Notes: a model not told the origin generated them from the sequence alone. Counted from the stretch's first letter, positions 25,907 through 33,559 are shown. The stretch: 64,000 nucleotides of DNA from Flavobacteriales bacterium (GCA_025210805.1 JAOAQX010000032.1:1-64000), one strand, 5' to 3'. Numbers and translations are program-made.

Positions 25907-27400
25907 ATGGAAATCCATCATATTTCACCCGATTTTATAGGGATGAACACGCTTATTTCTTTGCATTCAGAAAGAAAAAAATTGGCTTTATCAGACGAAG
26001 CAATTCAGAGAATAGAAAAATGCCGAGCGTATTTAGATCATAAAACAGCTTCTACAGAAAAGCCAATTTATGGGGTAAACACGGGTTTTGGTTCACTTTG
26101 TGATCACAGTATTTCAACAGAAGAATTGAGTCAATTGCAAAAGAATTTGGTGCTTTCTCATGCTTGTGGAATGGGAGCGAGAGTTCCTCACGAAATGGTA
26201 AAATGGATGTTGTTTTTAAAAATTCAATCATTGAGCTACGGGCATTCTGGAGTGCAATTGCAGACGGTTCAAAGATTAATTGATTTTTATAATAATGATG
26301 TTTTTCCTGTAGTTTACACGCAAGGAAGTCTTGGGGCATCAGGTGATTTATCTCCATTAGCTCATTTGAGTTTACCTATTCTTGGAGCAGGAAAAGTAGT
26401 GTTTGAAGGGAAAGAAATTTCAGGAAAAGAACTTAACCAAAAAATGGGTTGGGAGGAAATTACTTTAAAATCCAAGGAAGGGTTGGCGCTGCTGAATGGA
26501 ACGCAGTTTATGTCAGCTTATGGAGTTGTTTCTTTATTGGAATCAAAAAAACTATTGGAGTTAGCGGATATCATTACCTCTATTTCATTAGATGCCTTTG
26601 ATGGAAGAATAGAGCCTTTTGAAGTATTCTCTCATGCCATTAGACCGCATAATGGACAATTACACACAGCAGAGAAAATTTTCGAATTATTGGAGGATAG
26701 TGAAGGGATTCGACAAGAAAAAGTTCATGTGCAAGACCCATATTCTTTCCGTTGTGTACCACAAGTTCATGGAGCAAGTAAAGATGCTTTGAGCCATATA
26801 GAAAAAGTAGTTATCACAGAGATAAATTCGGTTACAGATAATCCAAATGTTTTTGCTGACGAAGATCGAGTGATTTCTGCTGGGAATTTTCATGGTCAAC
26901 CTTTAGCTTTAAGTTTTGATTTCCTTTCTTTGGCAATGGCTGAAATAGGATCTATTTCAGAGCGTAGGATCTATAAATTGATTTCAGGAGAAAGAGGGTT
27001 GCCAGCATATTTGGTTGCAAAGCCAGGGCTAAATTCAGGTTTGATGATTCCTCAATATACTGCTGCTTCCATAGTAAGTCAAAGTAAGCAATTAGCAACC
27101 CCAGCTTCAGTGGATTCTATTGTTTCTTCAAATGGGCAAGAGGATCATGTGAGCATGGGAGCAAATGCCGCTACTAAAATGTGGGAAATTGTAAAAAACA
27201 CTAAGTCTGTTTTGGCAATAGAATTATTAAATGCATCCCAAGCAATGTCTTTTAGGACTTATAAAACAGGAACCTTAGGTGAAAGTCTTTTAAAAGCATA
27301 TCGAGCTGATATTCCTTTTATTGATGAAGATGTTCTTAGCCATGATTATATGCAGAAAAGTCTTAACTTTATAGATCAATTGCGATTTGATTTTGAATAA
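25907..27400 (+). CDS. hutH: Histidine ammonia-lyase
   Basis: A 497-aa enzyme converting histidine to urocanate. The MIO cofactor triad Ala144-Ser145-Gly146 sits in GSLGASGDLSPL. Tyr and Gly residues of IYGVNTGFGSL and the histidine of LVLSHACGMG (His, not Leu/Phe as in aromatic ammonia-lyases) favour histidine as substrate. ATG 25907 gives the standard N-terminus. An upstream TTG at 25874 lies inside the promoter. No hutU, hutI or hutG is next to it, so the rest of the pathway must lie elsewhere or be absent. Confidence 0.92.
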   Translation: MEIHHISPDFIGMNTLISLHSERKKLALSDEAIQRIEKCRAYLDHKTASTEKPIYGVNTGFGSLCDHSISTEELSQLQKNLVLSHACGMGARVPHEMVKWMLFLKIQSLSYGHSGVQLQTVQRLIDFYNNDVFPVVYTQGSLGASGDLSPLAHLSLPILGAGKVVFEGKEISGKELNQKMGWEEITLKSKEGLALLNGTQFMSAYGVVSLLESKKLLELADIITSISLDAFDGRIEPFEVFSHAIRPHNGQLHTAEKIFELLEDSEGIRQEKVHVQDPYSFRCVPQVHGASKDALSHIEKVVITEINSVTDNPNVFADEDRVISAGNFHGQPLALSFDFLSLAMAEIGSISERRIYKLISGERGLPAYLVAKPGLNSGLMIPQYTAASIVSQSKQLATPASVDSIVSSNGQEDHVSMGANAATKMWEIVKNTKSVLAIELLNASQAMSFRTYKTGTLGESLLKAYRADIPFIDEDVLSHDYMQKSLNFIDQLRFDFE

Positions 27401-27447
27401 GTGAGAAGAAAGAAAGTAAGGTTGACTTAAATAAATCATTATAAGCC

Positions 27448-27477
27448 TTGTATTTTAAAAATGATTGCGTAGATTTG
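27448..27477 (+). promoter_or_regulatory. Promoter of rpmB
   Basis: TTG at 27448-27450, 19-nt spacer, TAGATTTG at 27470-27477: textbook flavobacterial housekeeping promoter, 40 bp before the rpmB ATG. Confidence 0.75.
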
Positions 27478-27517
27478 CTGACCTTAAAAAGTAGAAATAA
27501 AGTAAAAAAAACATACA

Positions 27518-27760
27518 ATGTCTAGAGTTTGTCAATTAACAGGAAAGAAAGCGATGGTTGGGAACAATGTATCGCACTCTATGAGAAAAACGAAAAGAAC
27601 GTTTGATGTAAACTTGATCAAAAAACGTTTTTACATTGCAGAAGAAGATAAGTGGGTTTCTTTGAGAATCGCTGCTTCAGCTTTGAAAACAATCAACAAA
27701 GTTGGAATTTCGGAAGCCATTAAAAGAGCTAAAGAAGCAGGAACGTATTCAGGAAAATAA
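27518..27760 (+). CDS. rpmB: 50S ribosomal protein L28
   Basis: An 80-aa basic protein with the L28 pattern: [31 protein letters not shown], then [18 protein letters not shown]. In most Bacteroidota rpmB is followed by rpmG and a DUF4295 gene. Here a terminator and an unrelated membrane protein follow instead. Confidence 0.97.
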   Translation: MSRVCQLTGKKAMVGNNVSHSMRKTKRTFDVNLIKKRFYIAEEDKWVSLRIAASALKTINKVGISEAIKRAKEAGTYSGK

Positions 27761-27784
27761 TTTCTAATACTTCCCAAAATATCT

Positions 27785-27814
27785 AGCCATCTTCTGAAAA
27801 GTTGATGGCTTTTT
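27785..27814 (+). terminator. Intrinsic terminator of rpmB
   Basis: Stem AGCCATC/GATGGCT with a 12-nt loop followed by TTTT, 24 bp after the stop codon. Confidence 0.8.
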
Positions 27815-27839
27815 GGGGTTTTATAAATAGTAAATAACA

Positions 27840-28175
27840 ATGTTAGCGATTTTAGTAATTTATTTTATTGGAAGATATTTCTTCAAACTGGCAGAAGTCC
27901 ATGGAAAATCAAAGTGGGTTTATGTCATTTTGGGAATTGTATCCTATTATTTTCCAATATTTATTATTGGATTAATAATTGGAATATGGTCAATATTTGA
28001 TGAAGAAACATTCATGTGGATAGAAGATTCTAATTTTACAATAATCAACTATGGCTGTATGTTCATAGGAGCATTATCCGCCTTTGTTTTTTATAAGTTA
28101 TTATCTAAAAAATGGCAAAATAAACCTCAAAATTTCAGTGAAATAGAAGAAATTGGAAAAAATGAAATAGCGTAA
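27840..28175 (+). CDS. Small membrane protein, unknown
   Basis: A 111-aa protein with three predicted membrane segments (about 1-15, 27-48 and 67-87) and a charged C-terminal tail ending EEIGKNEIA. No motif recognised. It sits between two terminators and is probably transcribed alone or by readthrough from rpmB. ATG 27840 is the first in frame. Confidence 0.6.
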   Translation: MLAILVIYFIGRYFFKLAEVHGKSKWVYVILGIVSYYFPIFIIGLIIGIWSIFDEETFMWIEDSNFTIINYGCMFIGALSAFVFYKLLSKKWQNKPQNFSEIEEIGKNEIA

Positions 28176-28215
28176 TCGATTTTATTAATCAGTCTATTAC
28201 CTTTATCAATCATTT

Positions 28216-28241
28216 AAAAGCCCGTTTCTAAACGGGCTTTT
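28216..28241 (+). terminator. Intrinsic terminator
   Basis: Perfect 12-bp stem AAAAGCCCGTTT with AAACGGGCTTTT and a tiny loop. It closes the small membrane protein gene. Confidence 0.9.
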
Positions 28242-28273
28242 GTATTTTTATCAAACAAGCAAAATATAAGGAA

Positions 28274-29479
28274 ATGAATACACTTTTTAAAAATTACTAT
28301 AACGCTTTCACTGGTTTATCAGTGGAAGTATGGTGGTTATCTCTCATCACCTTCATCAATAGGTCAGGAACTATGGTTATACCATTTATTTCCCTCTACC
28401 TCAATAAATCTTTAGGTTTTAGTTTAGCAGAAGTAGGGTGGGTGATGACCTTTTTTGGAATCGGATCTGTAATTGGATCTTGGATCGGTGGAAAATTAAC
28501 AGACAAAATAGGTCCCTATTTAGTGATGGTTCTAAGTTTGATTAGTTCAGGGCTTATGTTTTTTGTACTTCAATCTCTTACTTCGCTTTGGGATTTTCGA
28601 ATTGGAATTTTGGTTTTGATGATATTAGCAGATGCATTTCGTCCTGCCGTTTTTGTGGCTTTAAATCAATATAGTAAACCCGAAAATAAAATCCGAAGTG
28701 TCAGTTTGGTTCGCTTGGCGATTAACTTGGGGTTTTCTATTGGACCTGCAATTGGCGGTTGGATTATTCATCAATTAGGCTATGCGTATCTTTTTTGGCT
28801 TGATGGAATTACCTGTATTTCTGCAGGAATATTAATGATATTCTTATTGAGTCCCAAAAAGAGCGTCATTCTAGATGAAATCAAAAAAATGGAAAACCCT
28901 TTGTCACCTTGGAAAGATTCATCTTATCTATTGTTTCTCTTAGGTTTGATGTTTATGAGTCTTGTTTTTTTACAATATTTCTCAACAGTTCCCTTGTTTT
29001 ACAAAGATATTGCGGGTATAAGTGAAGATCAAATAGGTTTATTGATGGCTTTTAATGGGATTCTGATATTTATTGCCGAAATGCCCTTAGTGAAATACCT
29101 AGAGAATCAAAAGTTTTCCAATGTTAAGATGCTCATCGTCGGAACACTTATGGTGGGGTTGAGTCTTTTTGTAGTACTTTTCTCTGTTCATATTGGTATT
29201 ATTATTTTGGGAATGGCTTTGATGAGCTTTGGAGAAATGATTGCTTTTCCATTTTCTAATGCCATTGCATTAAATTCAGCAAAAAAAGGTTTGCAGGGTC
29301 AATATATGGCACTGTATAGTATTACTTTTTCAGTAGGGCATATCTTTGGTCATAATTCAGGAATGCAAATCATTCATCAGTTTGGATACGATCTCACTTG
29401 GTGGATCATGATTGTACTTATTTTCCTAGCTTGTGGTATTTTATTTCTTTATGGAAAACGTCAACTACTTGAGGAATGA
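28274..29479 (+). CDS. MFS transporter
   Basis: A 401-aa protein with twelve hydrophobic helices. The loop between helices 2 and 3 carries the MFS motif A (GSWIGGKLTDKIGPY), and the duplicate motif lies near residue 270. Opening residues LSLITFINRSGTMVIPFISL resemble drug/H+ antiporters of the DHA1 type. Substrate not predictable. It ends about 95 bp before the first leader peptide of the RtcB locus. I see no terminator between its stop and that leader, so readthrough into the leader is possible. Confidence 0.85.
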   Translation: MNTLFKNYYNAFTGLSVEVWWLSLITFINRSGTMVIPFISLYLNKSLGFSLAEVGWVMTFFGIGSVIGSWIGGKLTDKIGPYLVMVLSLISSGLMFFVLQSLTSLWDFRIGILVLMILADAFRPAVFVALNQYSKPENKIRSVSLVRLAINLGFSIGPAIGGWIIHQLGYAYLFWLDGITCISAGILMIFLLSPKKSVILDEIKKMENPLSPWKDSSYLLFLLGLMFMSLVFLQYFSTVPLFYKDIAGISEDQIGLLMAFNGILIFIAEMPLVKYLENQKFSNVKMLIVGTLMVGLSLFVVLFSVHIGIIILGMALMSFGEMIAFPFSNAIALNSAKKGLQGQYMALYSITFSVGHIFGHNSGMQIIHQFGYDLTWWIMIVLIFLACGILFLYGKRQLLEE

Positions 29480-29573
29480 TACCCCAGAAAGAAGTGGATA
29501 AATAAAAGAGGGAATCATAAAAACCGAAAAAAAAGTGCATATTTGTACCATTACTAACCCCAAAAAGAAGCAG

Positions 29574-29633
29574 ATGCAAAATATTTTTATAGACATACAG
29601 GACGTTTTTAGTCATTTTCAACAAGGAAAATAG
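29574..29633 (+). CDS. Leader peptide 1 of the RtcB-PrfH locus (19 aa)
   Basis: ATG to TAG, encoding MQNIFIDIQDVFSHFQQGK. Its codons for DVFSH lie exactly on the 5' arm of a 15-bp hairpin whose 3' arm overlaps an intrinsic terminator. That layout is typical of translation-coupled attenuators. No single amino acid dominates, although there are three Phe codons. A weak -7-like element (CATATTTG) lies at about 29538-29545. Whether it is translated is not shown by sequence alone. Confidence 0.5.
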   Translation: MQNIFIDIQDVFSHFQQGK

Positions 29634-29693
29634 GGTTTAAATAAATCCATTTTGATTAAAAACGTCCAAATTGAAAAATTTGGATTTTTTTTT
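29600..29693 (+). promoter_or_regulatory. Attenuator 1: antiterminator hairpin overlapping a terminator
   Basis: Arms 29600-29614 and 29653-29667 pair over 15 bp with one G-U. The terminator stem 29665-29672/29677-29684 (TCCAAATT, GAAA loop, AATTTGGA) is followed by nine T. The two structures share 29665-29667, so full formation of one disturbs the base of the other. Confidence 0.7.
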
Positions 29694-29823
29694 GCCAAAA
29701 TTTTGACAAAACATCCAATTCCAAAATATCTCAAATACAACGAAATATAAAATCGCCAACGAGCGAGAGGAATTCTATTGTCTTTTTTTATATTTAAGGA
29801 ATTGATATATAGCATTTTGAGTT

Positions 29824-29853
29824 TTGGTAATTAAAATTTTATTCCAATATTTG
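29824..29853 (+). promoter_or_regulatory. Candidate promoter for leader 2 and rtcB
   Basis: TTG at 29824-29826, 19-nt spacer and AATATTTG at 29846-29853, one base off TAnnTTTG. It would start the transcript about 50 nt before leader peptide 2. Confidence 0.45.
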
Positions 29854-29913
29854 CATCGCAATAAAGCACAGAACCAAGAGTCATTATTTGATTCTTATAA
29901 ACAACGAAGTAAT

Positions 29914-30003
29914 ATGATTGATACATACACTTTTAGCCAAGGGCTCAGTCATTCTGTACCAAGTTTAGGTACAATGATGCTTCGTGATTACCCATCTATT
30001 TAG
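29914..30003 (+). CDS. Leader peptide 2 of the RtcB-PrfH locus (29 aa)
   Basis: ATG 29914 to TAG 30003. It begins MIDTYTFSQGLSHS and ends MMLRDYPSI. The codons from the second Met of MM to Tyr lie on the 5' arm of the antiterminator (29979-29991). A ribosome reaching the stop codon would cover that arm and let the terminator form. Upstream in the ORF, GTCAT..TGTACC and GGTACA..ATGAT form a preceding hairpin (29948-29978), as in classical leader segments 1:2. No run of one codon is present, so sensing of general translation rather than one amino acid is suggested. Confidence 0.55.
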   Translation: MIDTYTFSQGLSHSVPSLGTMMLRDYPSI

Positions 30004-30061
30004 TCTAAGAAAAGCAAATATGATTAGTAATCCGAAGCCCTAGAGTTTCGGATTTTTTTTT
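29979..30061 (+). promoter_or_regulatory. Attenuator 2: antiterminator and intrinsic terminator before rtcB
   Basis: Antiterminator: GCTTCG-(T)-GATTAC at 29979-29991 pairs with GTAATCCGAAGC at 30027-30038, 12 bp with one bulged T. Terminator: AATCCGAA (30029-30036) pairs with TTCGGATT (30047-30054), followed by a T run to 30061. Eight of the antiterminator's 12 bases on the 3' arm are the terminator 5' arm, so the two are mutually exclusive. The remaining spacer 30062-30209 to rtcB contains only short AT-rich repeats (TTGAATATTC at 30123 and 30153). Confidence 0.75.
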
Positions 30062-30209
30062 GCTACGGACTTTTTCCGAAACCGTTTTTTGAGTCGCAAT
30101 TTTTTCTTCTTGAACTATTTTCTTGAATATTCACTTGATGATTACTAGTGTGTTGAATATTCTTGAGTTTAGGAAGGCTAAGAGTCCATGCATTTAAAAA
30201 AAAAATATC

Positions 30210-31604
30210 ATGGCAAATAAAATGCGCGGGAAAGATTTGATAAGAATCGGTTTTCCCAAAAAAGGAAATAGTCTAAATATCGCTTTAGGACTTATAAACA
30301 GGTATCGTAAAAAAGAAAAAAAGGAAACGGTACTTCAAGAAGCGAAAGAAGTTTTGAAATCTCCAGAAATGTATATAAACGATACATTTTGGGCAAAAGT
30401 AGCCGAAGGATTAACAAAACCTGTAGAGGTACGCAGGCATGAGCTGATGAGTACTCGAGCTCCATTTAAAATTTTTGGAGAAGATGCCATAGACGATATG
30501 GCAAAATATCAACTGTATAGTGCCTTAAAACTACCTATTGCTAAAGCTGGAGCTTTAATGCCCGACGGACATGCAGGATATGGATTGCCTATAGGAGGTG
30601 TTTTGGCCTGCGAAAATGCGGTAATTCCTTATGGCGTAGGTGTGGATATTGGATGTAGAATGCGGTTAAGTGTTTTTCCTATTCCTGTAGATTATTTAAA
30701 AGGAAAGAGAGAGATGTTTGAAAGAATTCTACAAAATCATACCAAGTTTGGGATGAGTGAAACTCATGATAAAAAAATGGATCACGAATTATTCTCGAGA
30801 TCAGAGTTTCAAGACATTCCTATCCTAAAGCAACTTAAGAAAAAAGCTTATGATCAGCTAGGTACATCAGGAGGAGGAAATCATTTTGTGGAATTTGGCG
30901 CTCTAAGTATCTACGATGAAACAAATGCAATGAATTTATCTCCAGGAAAATACTTGGCATTACTTACTCATAGTGGATCAAGAGGTTTGGGAGCTAATGT
31001 GGCAAAACACTATACATATTTGGCAAAGAAACAATGTCCATTGCCTAAAAATGTAGAACATTTAGCTTGGTTAGATCTCAATACTCATGATGGTAAAGAA
31101 TATTGGCTTGCCATGAATTTGGCAGGAGAATATGCCAAAGCCTGTCATGATAATATTCATTACAGAATTAGTAAGCTCTTAGGAACAAGGTTTTTGGCTT
31201 CTGTAGAAAATCATCACAATTTTGCGTGGAAAGAAGTGCATCAAGGGCAAGAATTGATTGTCCATAGAAAAGGAGCAACTCCGGCATCCAAGGGAGCATA
31301 TGGAATTATCCCAGGAACCATGACAGAACCAGGTTTTCTAGTTCGCGGAAAAGGAAATGAAGCGTCTTTAAATTCCGCTTCACACGGAGCAGGAAGAAAG
31401 CATTCGAGGTCTGCTTGTAAAAGTAAATTTACAAAAAGTGATATCCGTAAGAAATTGAAAACACATGGAGTAAGTCTTATTGGAGGTTCTGTAGATGAAG
31501 CCCCGATGGCTTATAAAGATATTCATAAAGTGATGGAAGCTCAGACGGATTTAATTGAAATCGTAGGGAAATTTGAGCCAAAAATTGTGAGAATGAATAA
31601 GTAG
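30210..31604 (+). CDS. rtcB: RtcB-family RNA ligase (RtcB2 type, paired with PrfH)
   Basis: A 464-aa GTP/Mn-dependent RNA ligase joining 2',3'-cyclic phosphate or 3'-phosphate ends to 5'-OH ends. Motifs seen: MPDGHAGYGLPIGG, metal site GVDIGCRM (Asp146, Cys149), GGGNHFVEF, SHSG-like THSGSRGLG, HHNFAWKE, and the guanylylated-histidine motif SHGAGR (His392). Together with the adjacent prfH this matches the RtcB2-PrfH pair known to rescue and religate ribosomes cut in the 16S decoding centre. ATG 30210 is the first; ATG 30222 is an alternative. Expression appears gated by two upstream attenuators. Confidence 0.92.
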   Translation: MANKMRGKDLIRIGFPKKGNSLNIALGLINRYRKKEKKETVLQEAKEVLKSPEMYINDTFWAKVAEGLTKPVEVRRHELMSTRAPFKIFGEDAIDDMAKYQLYSALKLPIAKAGALMPDGHAGYGLPIGGVLACENAVIPYGVGVDIGCRMRLSVFPIPVDYLKGKREMFERILQNHTKFGMSETHDKKMDHELFSRSEFQDIPILKQLKKKAYDQLGTSGGGNHFVEFGALSIYDETNAMNLSPGKYLALLTHSGSRGLGANVAKHYTYLAKKQCPLPKNVEHLAWLDLNTHDGKEYWLAMNLAGEYAKACHDNIHYRISKLLGTRFLASVENHHNFAWKEVHQGQELIVHRKGATPASKGAYGIIPGTMTEPGFLVRGKGNEASLNSASHGAGRKHSRSACKSKFTKSDIRKKLKTHGVSLIGGSVDEAPMAYKDIHKVMEAQTDLIEIVGKFEPKIVRMNK

Positions 31605-31694
31605 AATCATGATTATTTAGTGACAATAATTGACACAGCTTGTTAATAACTTCGCTAAATAATCAATGGTTTTGGAAACAAAAACAACAAGATT

Positions 31695-32408
31695 ATGAAA
31701 ACTAAAATATGGCAATTAACTGCAGGAGCAGGTCCAGTGGAATGCCATTGGGTAGTTGCACAAGTACTCAAAGTCCTTTTGGAAGATCTTAAAAATAACG
31801 GAATAGATTATGAAATTCTTCATAAAGAAAAAGGAGCATTAGAAAGAACGCTCAAGTCGGTTATAATTCAAATAAAAGGGACAGGATTGTCGGAATTGTC
31901 TTCTAAATGGTGTGGAACCATTTTATGGGTTGGAACTTCTCAATATAGAAAATTCCATAAAAGAAAAAACTGGTATATCGCCTGCAAAGAGTGGGGTGTT
32001 TTGAAAGAAAAGACCTTACGAGATGAAGATTTAAAATACCAAGCCATCCGAGCATCTGGTCCAGGAGGACAGCATGTAAACAAAGTGAGTTCGGCAATTC
32101 GTTTAAAACATTTACCTACAGGTTTGCAGGTGGTTGCAAGCGAAAGAAGATCACAAAAAATGAATAAAAAACTGGCAAAAGAACGACTCAGTGAGAAACT
32201 CACGAATTTTGAGATGGATAAACTCCGTAAAGAAGTAAAAGAATACTGGAAAAATCATCAAGAAATAGAAAGAGGAAATCCTGTTAGAACTTTTAAAGGC
32301 AAAGATTTTAAGGCAAGTTTTGGAAAAAATAAAGAACGCAAAAAGCCTTATAAATCACAAAGACAAAAATTAAAAAATGAACTTGAGAAGATCCGCTTAG
32401 AAACTTGA
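31695..32408 (+). CDS. prfH: Peptide chain release factor homologue PrfH
   Basis: A 237-aa class I release factor-like protein. The N-terminal part (1-100) replaces the stop-codon-reading domain of RF1/RF2; no PxT or SPF tripeptide is present. The GGQ hydrolysis motif is at residues 124-126 (SGPGGQHVNK), followed by the RF signature VSSAIRLKHLPTGL and a long basic C-terminal tail. PrfH frees peptides from ribosomes with a damaged A site, after which RtcB2 can reseal the rRNA. It lies 90 bp after rtcB with no terminator between. The 1605-1694 spacer equivalent (31605-31694) holds no ORF. Confidence 0.92.
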   Translation: MKTKIWQLTAGAGPVECHWVVAQVLKVLLEDLKNNGIDYEILHKEKGALERTLKSVIIQIKGTGLSELSSKWCGTILWVGTSQYRKFHKRKNWYIACKEWGVLKEKTLRDEDLKYQAIRASGPGGQHVNKVSSAIRLKHLPTGLQVVASERRSQKMNKKLAKERLSEKLTNFEMDKLRKEVKEYWKNHQEIERGNPVRTFKGKDFKASFGKNKERKKPYKSQRQKLKNELEKIRLET

Positions 32409-32456
32409 TTACCTAAGTAATGTCTTCTTGAAAATAGACTTGAAAGAGTCAAAATG

Positions 32457-32463
32457 AAGGAGG
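32457..32463 (+). promoter_or_regulatory. Strong Shine-Dalgarno sequence of the TPR gene
   Basis: AAGGAGG, seven bases complementary to the 16S 3' tail, 7 nt before ATG 32471. Flavobacterial genes normally lack such sites, and I saw no equal elsewhere in this window. Confidence 0.7.
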
Positions 32464-32470
32464 AATAGAA

Positions 32471-33022
32471 ATGACAACTTTATCACAAAAATATGTATTG
32501 AAAGCAATGAATGCTTACCCTTATGAGCTTGAAACAGCAGTTGAAGCCTTGCAATTAGCTTTAAGTTATAATCAAGAAGAAGTGAATGCTTTGATTCTTA
32601 TGGGGAAAATTTATACGGAATATTTACAAGATTATAGAATGGCGAAATATTATTTTAAAGAGGCCATTAGTATTAATATAGATGCAATAGAATTGTATCC
32701 TAGTTATGCAAAATTGTTGATTTTAAATGAAGAATATGAAGCTGCAGAAAAGGTCATAAAAAGAGGACTAACCGTAAGGGGTGTCGACAAAGGAAGCCTT
32801 TTTGTTCAAAAAGCAATCATGTTTGAATATCAACAAAAATTTGCAGAAGCTAAAGAAGCACTCAATGATGCCTTATTGCATGGTTATAATGCAGAATTTG
32901 AGAGCTATATTAAAAGTGAAAAGGATAGAATACAAAGAAAAATGAATAGATTACCTAAAGTGCAAAAAGAAGAGGTATTGCCTCAAAAAGAGACCAAAAA
33001 GGGGTTTAGGCTGTTTTTTTGA
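32471..33022 (+). CDS. TPR-repeat protein, third gene of the RtcB-PrfH operon
   Basis: A 183-aa soluble protein built of about four tetratricopeptide-type helical pairs (EEVNALILMGKIYTEYLQDY, RMAKYYFKEAISINIDAIEL, EYEAAEKVIKRGL, KFAEAKEALNDALLHG). It ends in a basic tail ETKKGFRLFF. It starts 62 bp after prfH with a strong Shine-Dalgarno. TPR proteins act as docking scaffolds, so a ribosome- or ligase-binding adaptor is possible, but nothing in the sequence proves it. It could be an unrelated neighbour. Its 3' end overlaps the convergent small gene by 17 bp. Confidence 0.75.
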   Translation: MTTLSQKYVLKAMNAYPYELETAVEALQLALSYNQEEVNALILMGKIYTEYLQDYRMAKYYFKEAISINIDAIELYPSYAKLLILNEEYEAAEKVIKRGLTVRGVDKGSLFVQKAIMFEYQQKFAEAKEALNDALLHGYNAEFESYIKSEKDRIQRKMNRLPKVQKEEVLPQKETKKGFRLFF

Positions 33023-33167
33023 TTAAATCAAAACATGGGCATTTTTTGCACCTTTTTTTCTCAGACTTTTTGTACTTATCACAACATTTGGATTTGAGTT
33101 TTTCGCTTGAATCCAAATGTTTTACCATAATTTTATGATCCTTTTTCTTCGTTTTTTTTGAGCCCAT
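33006..33167 (-). CDS. Small Cys/Lys-rich protein
   Basis: A 53-aa protein from ATG 33167 (a TTG at 33188 gives seven more residues). Over a third of residues are Lys. Five cysteines come as KSKCCDKYK and RCKKCPCFD, a possible metal-binding knuckle. I believe similar short proteins occur widely in flavobacteria. It overlaps the TPR gene tail to tail by 17 bp. Function unknown; nucleic-acid or metal binding would fit the composition. Confidence 0.6.
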   Translation of the reverse strand: MGSKKTKKKDHKIMVKHLDSSEKLKSKCCDKYKKSEKKRCKKCPCFDLIKKTA

Positions 33168-33190
33168 ATAAATTCTTTGTGGCTCCAAAG

Positions 33191-33467
33191 TTACTTATTT
33201 TTAATTATTCTAAATAGCAATAAACTAATTTTTTTAAGATATAAAGAATCAATCATTTGAATAGCGAGTGCTGCTACTTGAATCATACCGATTACTTGTT
33301 CAATACTCATTTATTTCACTTCATGATAATCTACGATTTCTTTACTGGTTTCGCCTATTTCTTATACGAAAAATAGGAATCCATTCCACTGCTGTATAGT
33401 TTTGAACGCCAAATTTTCTGTTTTGCATTTTAATTTCTGTTAGAATTTCTTCGATAACTAGATTCAT
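33191..33467 (-). pseudogene. Decayed MazG-like NTP pyrophosphohydrolase
   Basis: Reading minus from ATG 33467: MNLVIEEILTEIKMQNRKFG, then QNYTAVEWIPIF. A frameshift follows, then EIGETSKEIVDYHEVK, a TAA stop, and in the same frame MSIEQVIGMIQVAALAIQMI and DSL. Together these retrace the MazG-like fold, with an EExGE-type metal motif and a final VAALAIQMIDSL helix. One frame change and one stop break it. Confidence in the family comes from the order of motifs. The remaining spacer to 33559 is AT-rich with nothing else seen. Confidence 0.6.
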
Positions 33468-33559
33468 GTTTTTCTTCAAGAGTATTTTTTTTATCCAAAC
33501 GATCAAAAATCATCAAAAAATGGGTATTTTTATTTATTAATTATCTAAAAAAGAACATT

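Noticed and set aside
33191-33310. 39-aa minus ORF starting MSIEQVIGM
   Set aside because: It is the last fragment of the MazG-like pseudogene, not an independent gene.
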